Positions 8,590-18,726 of a stretch of 64,000 nucleotides of DNA are shown in pieces. The notes under the pieces are model-generated. The model was not told the DNA's origin. It saw only the letters and a program-made list of their open reading frames with translations, and made no database searches. The DNA lies in contig NZ_JAYKTS010000004.1 of the NCBI RefSeq assembly GCF_037024155.1, forward strand, positions 124,001-188,000, in the 5' to 3' direction. Source of the DNA: Bacillus sp. 2205SS5-2. GTDB taxonomy: Bacteria > Bacillota > Bacilli > Bacillales > Bacillaceae_K. Position 1 is the first letter of the stretch. The number at the start of each line of letters is the position of its first letter. The position numbers were made by a program, and so were the translations under genes.

Positions 8590-9646
8590 ACCCATTTACT
8601 CCTTTTGCTAAAGCTAGTCGAATTTGAAAATAAGATAGTTGTGGAAACAGCTCCTTTAATGGCTTTAATTTCTTATGGGGCAAAGTCTTAGATGCTTGTA
8701 CTACTTTTTGGGCATCCTTCTCATGAATGAACATCTGCATATTAAAGGACTTATCATTTAAAGCAATTTCAATGATATGATCTTCAATTGTCGCGATTTT
8801 CAATCGTCTCTTTTCAGCAATCCGTTCTTTCGACCAACCTCTTTGGAGTTCTTGATATGTTTTCATAGTCGATTCCGTCAGAGAAATCGGCAGAAACAGA
8901 TCAGAAATTATCTGATTAAGTACTGAAAAAGATTTCTTCTCGTTCATTACCCGATTTATTAAGTAATGAAGACCCTCTAAAGATAAAAAATAAAATTCCG
9001 TTTCCTCCACGCGAAAGGCATCTGCACATTGGGTAAGCGTATGTCCAATGTAGCCTGCACCACTTAAACGAGTTACTATAAATAGAGGATCTATTGGAAA
9101 GTTATCTTCTGAGAAAAGTGCATGTAGCTCGTGAAGAAGACATTCCGTCAAAATTTCACGGTTGCCTGATGAACGAAGAAACTGTTTGATCCATCGTTGA
9201 ACTTCAACATCTCGCTGAATGGGAAAATAATGTGTCTCTTTTTTCAAAGAATGGGATAAAACTTGTATCAGTAATGTTAATCTTTTCCAAAACTGATCAC
9301 TAATCTTTTGTAACTCCCATCCGTTAATATGGACAGGAAAAGCATGTTTTAGAAAATAGCGCTCTAGTGTAGTCTCTCCCCGATTTGATATCAAAAAGGT
9401 TTCTTCTTTTATTTCCATAATCCACCCTTTATGGTGAAAAAATTGAATTCTTGTTTGAAAATCTGCTCTCGATAGAAAAGAAGCCGTCTGAAAAAAAGAG
9501 GTGAGTCCATATAAATGGGCATCTTGAATTGTTTGTGAAGAACGCTTCCCATTTAACAAATGAAAAATTCCATAAACCGTGCGCTCCCCGTTCAATTGCT
9601 TGACACAGTGTAGTATAACAGCATCCAAAAACGTCAGTCTCCTCAC
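8573..9646 (-). CDS. ypbB: Helicase-associated HTH protein YpbB
   Basis: 357 residues, cytoplasmic, no membrane segment. The C-terminal third carries a helix-turn-helix typical of RecQ-associated domains (TYQELQRGWSKERIAEKRRLKIATIEDHI, quoted in parts), followed by a short helical tail. It is encoded directly upstream of, and overlapping, the RecQ-type helicase, as in B. subtilis, suggesting a helicase partner that binds DNA. Biochemical function is not established. It is divergent from fer, with the shared promoter region at 9647-9906. Confidence 0.9.
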   Translation of the reverse strand: MRRLTFLDAVILHCVKQLNGERTVYGIFHLLNGKRSSQTIQDAHLYGLTSFFQTASFLSRADFQTRIQFFHHKGWIMEIKEETFLISNRGETTLERYFLKHAFPVHINGWELQKISDQFWKRLTLLIQVLSHSLKKETHYFPIQRDVEVQRWIKQFLRSSGNREILTECLLHELHALFSEDNFPIDPLFIVTRLSGAGYIGHTLTQCADAFRVEETEFYFLSLEGLHYLINRVMNEKKSFSVLNQIISDLFLPISLTESTMKTYQELQRGWSKERIAEKRRLKIATIEDHIIEIALNDKSFNMQMFIHEKDAQKVVQASKTLPHKKLKPLKELFPQLSYFQIRLALAKGVNGYGLKS

Positions 9647-9789
9647 TCCTCACTTCTTTGGCAATGTCAATATTTTACCACGACTTATCCAATAATCGCT
9701 TGTTTTCTTTTCGTTTATTGTGGGAAATCTTAATAAGAAGCACCTGAATCAAGAACAATTAAAGCTAATTTACAACATCTTTTTATTGA

Positions 9790-10155
<366 letters not shown>

Positions 10156-10180
10156 TTTTCCCTCTATAGAGGAATGCTAA

Positions 10181-10210
10181 AAACGAGTGCTGAATATTCA
10201 GCACTCGTTT
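10181..10210. terminator. Bidirectional terminator between fer and ribU
   Basis: A perfect 30-bp palindrome AAACGAGTGCTGAAT/ATTCAGCACTCGTTT between two convergent genes. T-rich flanks on the plus side serve fer, and the arm's own T run serves ribU. Confidence 0.9.
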
Positions 10211-10220
10211 TATATTGGGA

Positions 10221-10802
10221 TTAGACCCCTTTATATTGAGTTTGTTTTTCAATCCAAGATTGCAAACGAACAAACATTAGCATAAACACCACGCCGATTA
10301 CGATACCTTTTACTGCGTTGAACGGTAATATTGCCGTAACAATCATTTGACGAGTTGCTTCATTGCTCATCGCTGGCATATTCAAGAATAATGTATAGGC
10401 TGGTAAAATCACATAATAATTGAGCACACTCATGACAACAGCCATAATGACCGAACCTGATGCTAAAGCAACAATCATTCCGTTTTTGGTTTTCACTTTA
10501 TTGTAAATAAAATATACCGGTAAAACAAACATGATCCCTGCCATAAAGTTTGCAAAGTGACCCACTGGAACACCTGTTTCACTTCCGGTTAAGAAGTAAT
10601 CGAGGATGTTCTTAATTAACTCAACTAAAATGCCGGCGATTGGTCCAAATATAATGGCTGCAATTAAAGCAGGCACATCACTAAAATCCACCATTAAATA
10701 CTTTGGAAATGGTGGTAGTGGAAAGTTTAGCATCATCAACACAAACGCTAACCCACTTAACATCCCCACACTGACATACGTTCTAACATTCATTTTCTTC
10801 AT
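10221..10802 (-). CDS. ribU: Riboflavin transporter RibU (ECF S component)
   Basis: 193-residue membrane protein with about six hydrophobic segments. It binds riboflavin and works with the shared ECF energising module to import it. The N-terminal stretch (SVGMLSGLAFVLMMLNFPLPPFP) and PALIAAIIFGPIAGILVELIKN are characteristic of RibU/YpaA. It is preceded by an FMN riboswitch and its terminator, so FMN should shut off its transcription. AGGAGAG lies 8 nt before the ATG. Position beside fer is as in B. subtilis. Confidence 0.95.
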   Translation of the reverse strand: MKKMNVRTYVSVGMLSGLAFVLMMLNFPLPPFPKYLMVDFSDVPALIAAIIFGPIAGILVELIKNILDYFLTGSETGVPVGHFANFMAGIMFVLPVYFIYNKVKTKNGMIVALASGSVIMAVVMSVLNYYVILPAYTLFLNMPAMSNEATRQMIVTAILPFNAVKGIVIGVVFMLMFVRLQSWIEKQTQYKGV

Positions 10803-10868
10803 GTTGTCCTCTCTCCTTTTGACGATTCATCTAACGTCAGAAGAAAGGTTTGCCATTTGGATTTCATT

Positions 10869-10897
10869 AAAAAACCCTCAAGTTGAATACTTGAGGG
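10869..10897 (-). terminator. Riboswitch-controlled terminator ahead of ribU
   Basis: On the minus strand CCCTCAAG...CTTGAGGG forms a stem followed by TTTTTT. It lies between the FMN aptamer and ribU, where the attenuator hairpin of an FMN riboswitch belongs. Confidence 0.88.
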
Positions 10898-10957
10898 AGA
10901 GTTAAGGCATATCCAAATAGACGTTCTAAACAAAGTTTTTGAACGCTGGCACACCCT

Positions 10958-11096
10958 CATCTTCTCCCATCCAGACTATACTGTCGGCTTTGGATTCTCA
11001 CCAAATCAGCCAATCCGAAGAAAGGCTCACGGGCTTAGAGAAATAAACTCTCCTTACCGCCGGTCGGGAATTACACCCTGCCCCGAAGACGAATCT
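10958..11096 (-). ncRNA. FMN riboswitch (RFN element)
   Basis: The minus strand carries the conserved RFN blocks in order: CTTCGGGGCAGGGTG, AATTCCCGACCGGCGGT, AAGCCCGTGAGCC, GGTGAGAATCC, AGCCGACAGTATAGTC and GGATGGGAGAAGATG. The element sits upstream of ribU with a terminator between, so FMN binding would favour termination. Confidence 0.97.
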
Positions 11097-11165
11097 TTAA
11101 TTTTCTTACATTATTTATTATACCCTACAAACAAAAAAGAGAAAAGAAAAAAGTTCGAAATCAAG

Positions 11166-11425
11166 AGAAAAGCGAAAGTGGCTTGACCTGAGGCGACAGG
11201 CAAATGAAGAGCTCGTAGGTGATGCCTGCATCACTGGAGAGTTATTCATTTGACCCGAGCCTCAGGTCAAGCCACTGTAGCTGGATCACGAAAAGCGGAA
11301 GTGGCTGCCAGGGACGGCAGGCATCTGGCAGTACACGTAGTGAATCCCGATTCACGCAGTGGGCTGACAAATGCCCGAGTCCCCTGATCGCTTTGCCCTC
11401 AATGCTCCGTGAAATAAATAAAAAT
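11166..11425 (+). repeat. GC-rich hairpin repeat pair, GAAAAGCG family
   Basis: Two head-to-tail units. The first has an 18-bp perfect inverted repeat: AGTGGCTTGACCTGAGGC at 11177-11194 and its complement at 11259-11276. The second starts GAAAAGCGGAAGTGGC at about 11290. The heads (GAAAAGCG) and joining tail (AGCTGGA) match the arrays at 29051 and 37142, so this is a diverged branch of the same family. It is much GC-richer than its surroundings. Open frames across it are low-complexity artefacts. Confidence 0.75.
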
Positions 11426-11457
11426 ACCAAAAATCTCACTGCAGTAGTCATTCAAAC

Positions 11458-12195
11458 TCAATAATTTGAAGAAATGGTTTTCGATATTGGAATACTCAAC
11501 TTTTCGGATACAACAATGGTCGTTCCATCTAGTCTATTCGCCAATTGAATCGCCTCGACTGATGTCTCATATTTTTGAGATAATGCCCAGAGGGTGTCAC
11601 CGTGTTTAACAATGTGGATCATTTCATAAGGAGAAACCGCTTTATTAACCTGTACTAATCTTTCTTCGTGATAAGGATTGTGTTGATGGGCAGTGACAGC
11701 CTGTCCTATTTCTCCTTTTCCAAATATGTGAAAAGGATCCACCGCTCCTTCCTTTTCGTATGTCCATCCCTTACTATGAACTTCAAAATGAAGATGTGAA
11801 CCAGTTGATCTTCCCGTACTCCCCATCAATCCTATTTGTTCTCCTTGTTGAACAACCTCACCTTCACCTACAGAACGAGATTGTAGATGTGCGTACACCG
11901 TCTCGTAACCGCTGTTATGAAGAATAAATACCACATTCCCATATGAAGATGAGAAATAGGATTTAGATACTACCCCCTGCTCTACTGCAACCACAGCAGT
12001 CCCTTCCTCACCTGCAATATCTAACCCTTTATGATTTCCACCTCTTGAGCCAAAAAAATCAGAAATCATTCCATCCACTGGAAAAATCCATGTTTGCTCG
12101 ATTGAATAATTTGCTCGAGTACTACTTACGTTAATGACGCTACATCCGAAAATAACCAAGATTGTTATCACAATCCTATGTAACAACTTATACAT
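11458..12195 (-). CDS. M23 peptidase with C-terminal LysM
   Basis: About 245 residues. A hydrophobic N-terminal segment ending ILVIFGC could be a lipoprotein or secretion signal. The M23 zinc-peptidase core follows (HKGLD and the HLHFEVH pair supply the metal ligands), then a LysM domain (IVKHGDTLWALSQKYETS). It should cut peptidoglycan cross-bridges outside the cell. The ATG at 12195 is chosen because GGGAGG is 8 nt upstream; 12201 is too close. It occupies the place where B. subtilis has serA-aroC between ribU and rsiX. Confidence 0.9.
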   Translation of the reverse strand: MYKLLHRIVITILVIFGCSVINVSSTRANYSIEQTWIFPVDGMISDFFGSRGGNHKGLDIAGEEGTAVVAVEQGVVSKSYFSSSYGNVVFILHNSGYETVYAHLQSRSVGEGEVVQQGEQIGLMGSTGRSTGSHLHFEVHSKGWTYEKEGAVDPFHIFGKGEIGQAVTAHQHNPYHEERLVQVNKAVSPYEMIHIVKHGDTLWALSQKYETSVEAIQLANRLDGTTIVVSEKLSIPISKTISSNY

Positions 12196-12300
12196 TTTCA
12201 TTACCTCCCTTTCCCCTGGTAGAAAACACGGTTTCTTCCAAACAATTAATGGAGACCATACCTAGAATCATCATTTCCATAAATCAATGATTCTATGAGT

Positions 12301-12345
12301 TCAAAACAAAAAACAGTCAGCTATGCTGACTGTTTTTTGTTTTGA
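12301..12345. terminator. Perfect 21-bp palindromic terminator, rsiX side
   Basis: TCAAAACAAAAAACAGTCAGC, a 3-nt loop, then the exact complement. Internal T6 runs on both strands make it work in either direction. It sits between the rsiX stop and the M23 peptidase start, so it ends the sigX-rsiX transcript. Confidence 0.9.
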
Positions 12346-12383
12346 GCTGTAGCAATGAGAAAGGCATATTGGGTGTTTCCTGT

Positions 12384-13610
12384 TTATTTAAGGACCATTT
12401 TATTAGGACCTACAGGCACTGAAATAGGTTGTGAAAAATCCCATCCATTCAATTTAATTGTGCCCATATCTGAAAATTGCACTTTTTGAAACCCAAAGCT
12501 TTTCGATGTAAGGAGGAGCGCCTCCAACATTTTTCTAACCTCACTTTGATCCAATTCATTCAAAGCTAAAGTTGGTTGGAAAGCAATACTAATGACATCT
12601 CCCTTATTTTCTATTCTAAGCATCTGCTCTTCTGGAATGAGCGGCTCATAAAAGCCATTCGGTTTTTCTTTCATAGCCGAAAACGCCTCCTCAATACTGC
12701 TGTATCTCACATCAGAAGGTACCAACAATTGCGTTCCGTTATGATTCAATTCATATAAAAAGTACCCTTTTTGTTTGTTTTTGGTTAAGTCAAAAGAGCT
12801 CAACTCACCTGTATTTGAAAATTCAGGGACAGATCCATCTGATAATGAAAATTCAATAATATCAACATATTCTTGGAAAGTCGATTGTAACATCGAAAAG
12901 AAATTTAACTCCGATGTGCTACCAGAACTAATACGGTCCACCTCATCCTTAGACAAAAAGGTATACTGTAGCTTTCTATCGTGTTCGTCAAACTGAAGAG
13001 TTGCGTTAAGTGGAAAGGTCGCATCAAATCCCCAATCTTCTTCTGGAAGTTGGGATGAGAGCATATGAAATCTATTTAACCAGCTTTTCTCTTCTACTTT
13101 TGGAGCGAGCATAGTTATTGGAACTACAAATCCATCCGGAGATAGAACACCAAAAGTTTGAGCTGTATAAAACTCCAAATCACTAGCAGAAGCATATTGC
13201 CTAGTAGTAGTTAAGTCACTATTTTGAATTAGACTCTCGCGTTCAGGCTCTCCATCGTTTGCAATTTTAGAAGAATCCGAAAAATCCCCTTCTTCTGTTG
13301 AATCAAAAAATTCATTTTTTTCTTTTAGTGAAGAAGGACTAGATTCTATTACCGTATTTGCATCTGATGAAAATTCTTTAGAATCGCCTGATCGATTATT
13401 AATCATATTAATGGTCACAATCGAAAACAAAAAAACAGCGGTCACAAGTGCAACAACAGGAAAAAGAGCAGTTAAACGGAGGGGAGGCTTTTGCTCTACT
13501 CTAGTTTGAAATTTTTCATACACTTCCTCTTTTGAACGAGAATCTTCAATCTTAGGAAGACTCCGTAATACATCTTCCACTCTACGTTCATCGAAAGGCT
13601 GTCTTGTCAT
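12384..13610 (-). CDS. rsiX: Anti-sigma-X factor RsiX
   Basis: 408 residues. A cytoplasmic N-terminus (about 1-50), one membrane helix (about 50-70, LFPVVALVTAVFLFSIVTI) and a large extracytoplasmic domain preceded by an acidic serine-rich linker. This is the RsiX layout; B. subtilis RsiX is about 370 aa. It should hold SigX at the membrane. It overlaps the end of sigX by 23 nt, with GGAGGG 8 nt before the ATG, so the two are translationally coupled. A perfect palindromic terminator follows. Confidence 0.92.
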   Translation of the reverse strand: MTRQPFDERRVEDVLRSLPKIEDSRSKEEVYEKFQTRVEQKPPLRLTALFPVVALVTAVFLFSIVTINMINNRSGDSKEFSSDANTVIESSPSSLKEKNEFFDSTEEGDFSDSSKIANDGEPERESLIQNSDLTTTRQYASASDLEFYTAQTFGVLSPDGFVVPITMLAPKVEEKSWLNRFHMLSSQLPEEDWGFDATFPLNATLQFDEHDRKLQYTFLSKDEVDRISSGSTSELNFFSMLQSTFQEYVDIIEFSLSDGSVPEFSNTGELSSFDLTKNKQKGYFLYELNHNGTQLLVPSDVRYSSIEEAFSAMKEKPNGFYEPLIPEEQMLRIENKGDVISIAFQPTLALNELDQSEVRKMLEALLLTSKSFGFQKVQFSDMGTIKLNGWDFSQPISVPVGPNKMVLK

Positions 13611-14139
13611 GATTTCTTCCCTCCATTTCTTGCATTCTGTCCTTCATAGCATTATTCAACGTCCTCAAAGCACGATGTTGCGTGGTCTTCACTTTACTTT
13701 CAGTCCACTCTAAAGCCTCAGCAGTCTCTTTGATGGATAGCTCTTGCAAATAACGCAAGACTACAACCATTTTCTGGTCTACGGTACACAAATCTAAACA
13801 TTGGTACATTGCTTGAATTTCTTCATTTTGTTCTACTACTTCTTCAGGAAGCAATTGCTTGCTTTCGAGCTTCGATTTGCTCCAATCAAACTTTTCAGCA
13901 ATTTTATTTTTCCAACCTTTTTGTTTACGAAAGTAATCAACCGCTACGTTTTTACTAATTGAAAAAAGCCACGTTTTCTCAGAAGACTTCCCTTCAAACA
14001 AGTGATGAGATTTTAACACACGTATATATACTTCTTGAACTAAATCTTCTGCTGTCTCTCTATTTTTCGTTAAATATATCAGAAACTGAAACACATCCTG
14101 ATGATAGTTGTCATACAGGCTATGGAAATCGGATCTCAT
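13588..14139 (-). CDS. sigX: ECF sigma factor SigX
   Basis: 183-residue extracytoplasmic-function sigma factor. Region 2 (YDNYHQDVFQFLIYLTK...AEDLVQEVYIRVLK) and region 4 (ALEWTESKVKTTQHRALRTL) closely resemble B. subtilis SigX, which controls cell-surface charge and antimicrobial peptide responses. The start at 14139 follows GGAGGG at 7 nt; the longer frame to 14250 has no ribosome binding site and no similarity to the family. Co-transcribed with rsiX. Confidence 0.94.
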   Translation of the reverse strand: MRSDFHSLYDNYHQDVFQFLIYLTKNRETAEDLVQEVYIRVLKSHHLFEGKSSEKTWLFSISKNVAVDYFRKQKGWKNKIAEKFDWSKSKLESKQLLPEEVVEQNEEIQAMYQCLDLCTVDQKMVVVLRYLQELSIKETAEALEWTESKVKTTQHRALRTLNNAMKDRMQEMEGRNHDKTAFR

Positions 14140-14953
14140 CCCTTTCCCTCCTATCAAATTAGTCGTATCTTTCTCGATTAAGTTACATATGTTTTTATGA
14201 TAGTACGACAGCATCAAAAAAGGAAGGAGATTATTCCTAACGAGTTCCAAACCCTATCTCAAACATATAAAATTCAAAATAAATCACCTACCAAATTCCA
14301 TTGACATTTATTAGGTGGTTTTTTGTTGATTTAAGCTCTTTCCATATACGTTGTTGCTCTAGTATATTAAAACTTATGGAAACACTGCTTTTTTCAATTC
14401 TTTCGGATAAAAAATGAGGCGAAAAAATGCCCGGAGTCTTATTCATCATGAATTAATCATTATTATGAATAGCCACAATGTATACGAAAAGAGCTTAAAA
14501 TAAATATTGTAATTGTGAAGAAATCCACTTAATGGACAGTTTTACAAAACACAATATTAATTCAAAATTAAAATAGAGGGGATGGTTTCCGATTTATTAC
14601 TTACTAATTTTCGAACTCCCTCGATTGTCGACAACAGGTTTCTCTATTAACGGGGGAAGTCAAAGAACCTCTGAGGATGAAATCGTTGAGAAGAAAGATA
14701 ATTGGACATTAAGCGAGTAGAGTACCAAAAATAATCACTATAAATAGCTCAGTTTATTGACTGAGCCATCATCATATGCACCCCCATTGATGGTATATTT
14801 TGGGGTGCATTTGCTTGAGAAAACCTAGGTTTTACATTAGGTACCGAAACCTGTTCGTTCATTCAGACTTCCTTGTTAATGTTCCTGGTGAAACAAGATT
14901 TCACTACAAATCTTGTGAATGTTTTTGTTAAATCGACGTTAGGCTGGCGGTGC
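14140..14953. other. Intergenic region between sigX and resE
   Basis: About 800 bp without a convincing gene. It holds the sigX promoter region, a plus-strand hairpin followed by TTTTTTG near 14285-14330, a degenerate MITE copy (14385-14494) and two hairpins near 14747-14766 (GCTCAGT/ACTGAGC) and 14775-14809 (ATGCACCCC/GGGGTGCAT), which may end the res transcript but lack a clear T run. Confidence 0.5.
14385..14494 (+). mobile_element. MITE-like element, degenerate copy
   Basis: The right part matches the family well (AATAGCCACAATGTATACGAAAAGAGC, quoted in pieces: AATAGCCACAATG and TATACGAAAAGAGC, plus GGCGAAAAAATGCCCGG inside). The left end is eroded and no target duplication is visible. 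Confidence 0.5.
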
Positions 14954-16723
14954 TTAATTAGGAATAAAGAAGGAAAACGTCGTACCTTGTCCAAATTTAC
15001 TTTTTACAGAAATCCGCCCCTGATGCGCTTCCACGATATTTCTTGCAATCGCAAGACCGAGCCCCGTTCCAGAACGTCCTCTTGTCCGAGCTTTATCTGC
15101 TTTATAAAAACGCTCAAAAATAAACGGCAAATCTTCCTCTGGAATACCTGATCCAGAATCTCTAATTGAAAACTGAATTCCACGGTTCGATGCTTCTCCA
15201 ATCACTATCACAAATCCATTTTCCGGAGTGTGGCGAATGGCATTATCGATAAGATTAGTAAAGACTTGTTCAATTTTATCAGGATCCAGGAATAGAGTTT
15301 CATCATGAGCTACACTGTTCATTTCAAATGTGATGTTAATTCCTTTTTCTTTGGCAATCCCTTGAAACTTATTAGTAACTCTTTCACCGAAAGGTAAAAT
15401 TTTTATGAGTTCTTTATGAAGAGTGATATGCCCCGCTTCCATTCTAGCTAAATCTAGTAAATCATTCACTAATCGACCCATACGAAGCGACTCCTCATAA
15501 ATAATCTTGGCAATTTCTTTCTTCTCTTCCGCTGATTCAGCAATATCATCTACAATCGCTTCTGAATAGCCTTGAAGCATGGAAATAGGTGTTCGCAACT
15601 CATGAGAAACATTCGCAATAAAGTCTTTTCGCATTTTATCTAACTTCCGCTCTTCACTCATGTCGCGCACTACCGCTACGGCTCCACGTACGGCTTGATG
15701 ATTGTACAATGGACTGATAATGATGACGTAAGAAGATCCTTCAATCATGAGCTCTTCTGTTTGTTCGCTTTCTGTTTGCACAACCTTATCTAATAACGAG
15801 CTCACTTTTGGCGGAACGGCAGTAAGAGTGTTTTCATGTTTTTCTTGATACCATTTTTGTAAAAATCGGTCAGCGGGAGGGTTAGTTATTAACATTGTCC
15901 CATCTATGTTAAACGTAATGACACCATCAGCCATCGAGCTTAATATGGATGTTAACTGTTCCTTTTCTTGATTTAATGCATTGATATGATATTTTAATTG
16001 TCGCCCCATCTGGTTAAAAGCCGTTGCTAACTCTCCAATCTCATCATGGGTAAGAATCGGTACTTTCGTATCAAATCGACCTTTTGTGACTTCGGTTGCT
16101 GCTTCTTTCATCTTTCGTAGCGGGGCCGTGATACGCGTCGAAAGAAAAAATGCAAAGATAGTCGTTAAAATTAACGCAATTCCCGCAGCTAAAAACAAAA
16201 TTTGTTTCGTTTGATTAGTTGTCTTTTGAATAACCCCTAATGATTGATAAATATAGACCGCACCATCATTCCCATCAACCTCGAGTGGAACACCCACCAC
16301 AATGATGTTCTCGTACCGATTAGAAGCTCTTTCATTGCTATCACTCATTTCCTTCACGATGGATTGTCGTTGCTCAAAAACGGTGAGCAATTCTTCATTT
16401 TTTAGAATCTGATCTTTTAAATAGAGCATTTTTTGATTCGATCCAGAATAATAGTGGATGTTGTTTTTGCTAAAAGCAATAAGAGTTGAGGCTGGGTTCT
16501 CAACAATTTCCTTAGTAATTTCGAGCCCTAGGCCCCTATCTTCATGATTTTCTATAACCCTAGCTACCTTCTTAGCCGTCTTCATTAGTTCTTCTTCAAC
16601 TTCATTCACATGATAATTCTGAAAAAATTGAAGCAGTAAAATGGTGAGAATAATCAATACCGAGGATACCAAGAGAAGAATAGTCATCCACAGTTTCCCT
16701 ACAACACTTTTCCAAAGTCTCAT
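14954..16723 (-). CDS. resE: Sensor histidine kinase ResE
   Basis: 589 residues. Two membrane helices (about 10-32 and 175-195) bracket an extracytoplasmic sensor region. Then HAMP ([19 protein letters not shown]), a PAS domain, HisKA with the phosphorylated His in [14 protein letters not shown], and HATPase_c ([29 protein letters not shown]). ResE phosphorylates ResD in response to oxygen limitation and nitric oxide in B. subtilis. It overlaps resD by 4 nt (ATGA). Confidence 0.96.
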   Translation of the reverse strand: MRLWKSVVGKLWMTILLLVSSVLIILTILLLQFFQNYHVNEVEEELMKTAKKVARVIENHEDRGLGLEITKEIVENPASTLIAFSKNNIHYYSGSNQKMLYLKDQILKNEELLTVFEQRQSIVKEMSDSNERASNRYENIIVVGVPLEVDGNDGAVYIYQSLGVIQKTTNQTKQILFLAAGIALILTTIFAFFLSTRITAPLRKMKEAATEVTKGRFDTKVPILTHDEIGELATAFNQMGRQLKYHINALNQEKEQLTSILSSMADGVITFNIDGTMLITNPPADRFLQKWYQEKHENTLTAVPPKVSSLLDKVVQTESEQTEELMIEGSSYVIIISPLYNHQAVRGAVAVVRDMSEERKLDKMRKDFIANVSHELRTPISMLQGYSEAIVDDIAESAEEKKEIAKIIYEESLRMGRLVNDLLDLARMEAGHITLHKELIKILPFGERVTNKFQGIAKEKGINITFEMNSVAHDETLFLDPDKIEQVFTNLIDNAIRHTPENGFVIVIGEASNRGIQFSIRDSGSGIPEEDLPFIFERFYKADKARTRGRSGTGLGLAIARNIVEAHQGRISVKSKFGQGTTFSFFIPN

Positions 16724-17436
16724 TCATTTGTTACCTCAAATTTATAGCCCACACCCCAAACAGTCACAATCATCTTCGCTGCGTTTTCTGATACTTTATT
16801 TAATTTTTCACGAAGACGTTTCACATGCGTATCTACGGTTCTTAAATCCCCAAAAAATTCATAATGCCAAACTTCTTTCAACAATTGTTCGCGATCAAAA
16901 ACTTTATCCGGTGCTTTCGCTAAAAAGAATAGTAATTCATATTCTTTTGGTGTTAAATTAACGTCCTTTTGGTCTGCTGTCACTCGATGAGCGTCATTGT
17001 CAATTGTTAAATGTGGGTATACAATTAAGTCTTTAGTTGAAGTATCTGTTTGGACATAGGCTGTTGTAGAAGATCGTCTCAGCAAAGCTTTCACTCGGAG
17101 AACCACCTCACGTGGACTAAATGGCTTCACAATATAATCATCTGCCCCCACTTCAAACCCCTGAACCCGATTGGCTTCCTCTCCTTTTGCCGTTAACATA
17201 ATAACAGGCGTCGCCTTGTGCTCTCTTAACTCTTGACATACTTCAATCCCATCTTTCCCAGGCATCATAACGTCTAATAAGATGCAATCATAGTTGTTGT
17301 CTAAAGCCAATTGCAAAGCGGTTTCACCATCTTCAGCTTCGTCTATTATGTAATTCTCTCTTTCTAAATACATTTTAAGTAACCTTCTAATTCTTTCTTC
17401 ATCATCTACAATTAATATTTTCAACTGATTTTCCAT
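16720..17436 (-). CDS. resD: Response regulator ResD
   Basis: 238-residue OmpR-family regulator. The receiver domain shows DDEE, the phospho-acceptor Asp in [10 protein letters not shown], and [16 protein letters not shown]; the C-terminal winged helix contains LTPKEYELL and [14 protein letters not shown]. ResD activates anaerobic respiration and cytochrome genes in B. subtilis. The start at 17436 fits the family; the ORF runs upstream to 17502 without support. A terminator-like hairpin at 17486-17514 separates it from resC, so resDE probably has its own promoter too. Confidence 0.95.
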   Translation of the reverse strand: MENQLKILIVDDEERIRRLLKMYLERENYIIDEAEDGETALQLALDNNYDCILLDVMMPGKDGIEVCQELREHKATPVIMLTAKGEEANRVQGFEVGADDYIVKPFSPREVVLRVKALLRRSSTTAYVQTDTSTKDLIVYPHLTIDNDAHRVTADQKDVNLTPKEYELLFFLAKAPDKVFDREQLLKEVWHYEFFGDLRTVDTHVKRLREKLNKVSENAAKMIVTVWGVGYKFEVTNE

Positions 17437-17485
17437 GTTAAGTCCCCCTGTAATAAACTTAAATCCTTTAATCACTATTGTAATA

Positions 17486-17514
17486 GAAAAAATCCCCCAC
17501 ATAAAGTGGAGGGA
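17486..17514 (-). terminator. Hairpin between resC and resD
   Basis: On the minus strand TCCCTCCAC and GTGGGGGA pair (one GT pair) and are followed by TTTTTT. It would partially terminate resABC transcripts before resDE. Confidence 0.75.
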
Positions 17515-17526
17515 TAAACTTTTGCT

Positions 17527-18714
17527 TTAGGCGTAAGAATGGAGCCCAGCAATAATTAGATTTACCGCGATTAAATTAAACATAATAATCACAAACCCAA
17601 TAACAGCTAACCATGCAGATTTCTCACCTTGCCAGCCCTTAGACATCCGTAAATGTAAGAAGGCTGCATAAAATAGAAAGGTGATAAGAGCCCATACTTC
17701 TTTCGGGTCCCAACCCCAAAATCGGTGCCAAGCTACTTGAGCCCAAATCATTGCAAAAATTAATGCGCCCAAAGTAAAGACTGGGAACCCAATGAGCACT
17801 GACCGGTACCCTATTTCATCCATTAGTTCTGAATTAACTTTTCTCACTAGTGGTTGAAGTAAAGCACCTATTCTTTTTCTTGCTAGGAGGCGGATTAAAC
17901 CATATAAAACAAAGCCAGCTCCTAGCGACCAAATAACCGTATTTAATTTCCTTGCCGAAATATTTTCAGGAGTCGCCACAAATGGTTCCATTACGTCATC
18001 TGTCACAGCAACCCATTCATATGGACCAACAACTGCAGGAAGATTATACATCTCAATGTCTTGTTCTCCTGCTTTCGTTACATATTCAAATTCAGCTTCA
18101 TAATTCATGAAAGAAAAAGTCGTAGTGACAACGACAAAGCCAATGACGGCCACTAAGCCAAACAGAACAATCTCTAACCATGTCGTTTTTTTACTTCTCA
18201 TACTCTGATCAATATTTTTCAATAAATAAATTAATCCTGTGACAAAGCTGATGGCTAAAATCGCTTCCCCTGCTGCTGCAGTCGTTACGTGAATATGCAG
18301 CCAATCACTTTTTAACGCCGGAATTAATGGACTAATTTCTTTCGGGAACATGCTAGCATAGGCTATTATTAGTAAGGCAATCGGAAGTGCAAACAATCCA
18401 ATTATAGGTGTTCGATACATTGCAAAGATGATAATAAATGCTCCTACAAGCATCATACCAAAGAAGGTGGTAAATTCAAATAAATTACTAACAGGTGCAT
18501 GACCTGAAGCGATCCATCGGGTAATAAAATAGGCTACTTGGGCAATAAATCCTACCGCCGTTATCGTAATAGCTATTTTCCCAGAGCGATTGTTTTTATG
18601 AGCATTGCTTCCATTGTCTTTGGAACGGATGGCTCCTCCAAAGAAAACAGTTGCTACTAAATATAGCACAAACGACACATAGAGTAGATTGCTACTTACT
18701 ACTACTAAATCCAT
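17527..18714 (-). CDS. resC: Cytochrome c biogenesis protein ResC (CcsA type)
   Basis: 395-residue polytopic protein (about eight membrane helices). The haem-handling WWD-type motif is clear: [18 protein letters not shown] near residues 325-345, with flanking conserved His residues. With ResB it exports haem and ligates it to apocytochrome c on the outer face of the membrane (System II). It lies 12 bp after resB in the resABC order. Confidence 0.95.
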   Translation of the reverse strand: MDLVVVSSNLLYVSFVLYLVATVFFGGAIRSKDNGSNAHKNNRSGKIAITITAVGFIAQVAYFITRWIASGHAPVSNLFEFTTFFGMMLVGAFIIIFAMYRTPIIGLFALPIALLIIAYASMFPKEISPLIPALKSDWLHIHVTTAAAGEAILAISFVTGLIYLLKNIDQSMRSKKTTWLEIVLFGLVAVIGFVVVTTTFSFMNYEAEFEYVTKAGEQDIEMYNLPAVVGPYEWVAVTDDVMEPFVATPENISARKLNTVIWSLGAGFVLYGLIRLLARKRIGALLQPLVRKVNSELMDEIGYRSVLIGFPVFTLGALIFAMIWAQVAWHRFWGWDPKEVWALITFLFYAAFLHLRMSKGWQGEKSAWLAVIGFVIIMFNLIAVNLIIAGLHSYA

Positions 18715-18726
18715 TCCGTCCCCTCC

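Noticed and set aside
11219-11464. Open frames on both strands across 11219-11464
   Set aside because: They lie in the GC-rich hairpin repeat, show no family features and have no ribosome binding site.
14640-14720. Remnant gene downstream of resE
   Set aside because: Short open stretches only, no protein similarity recognised.
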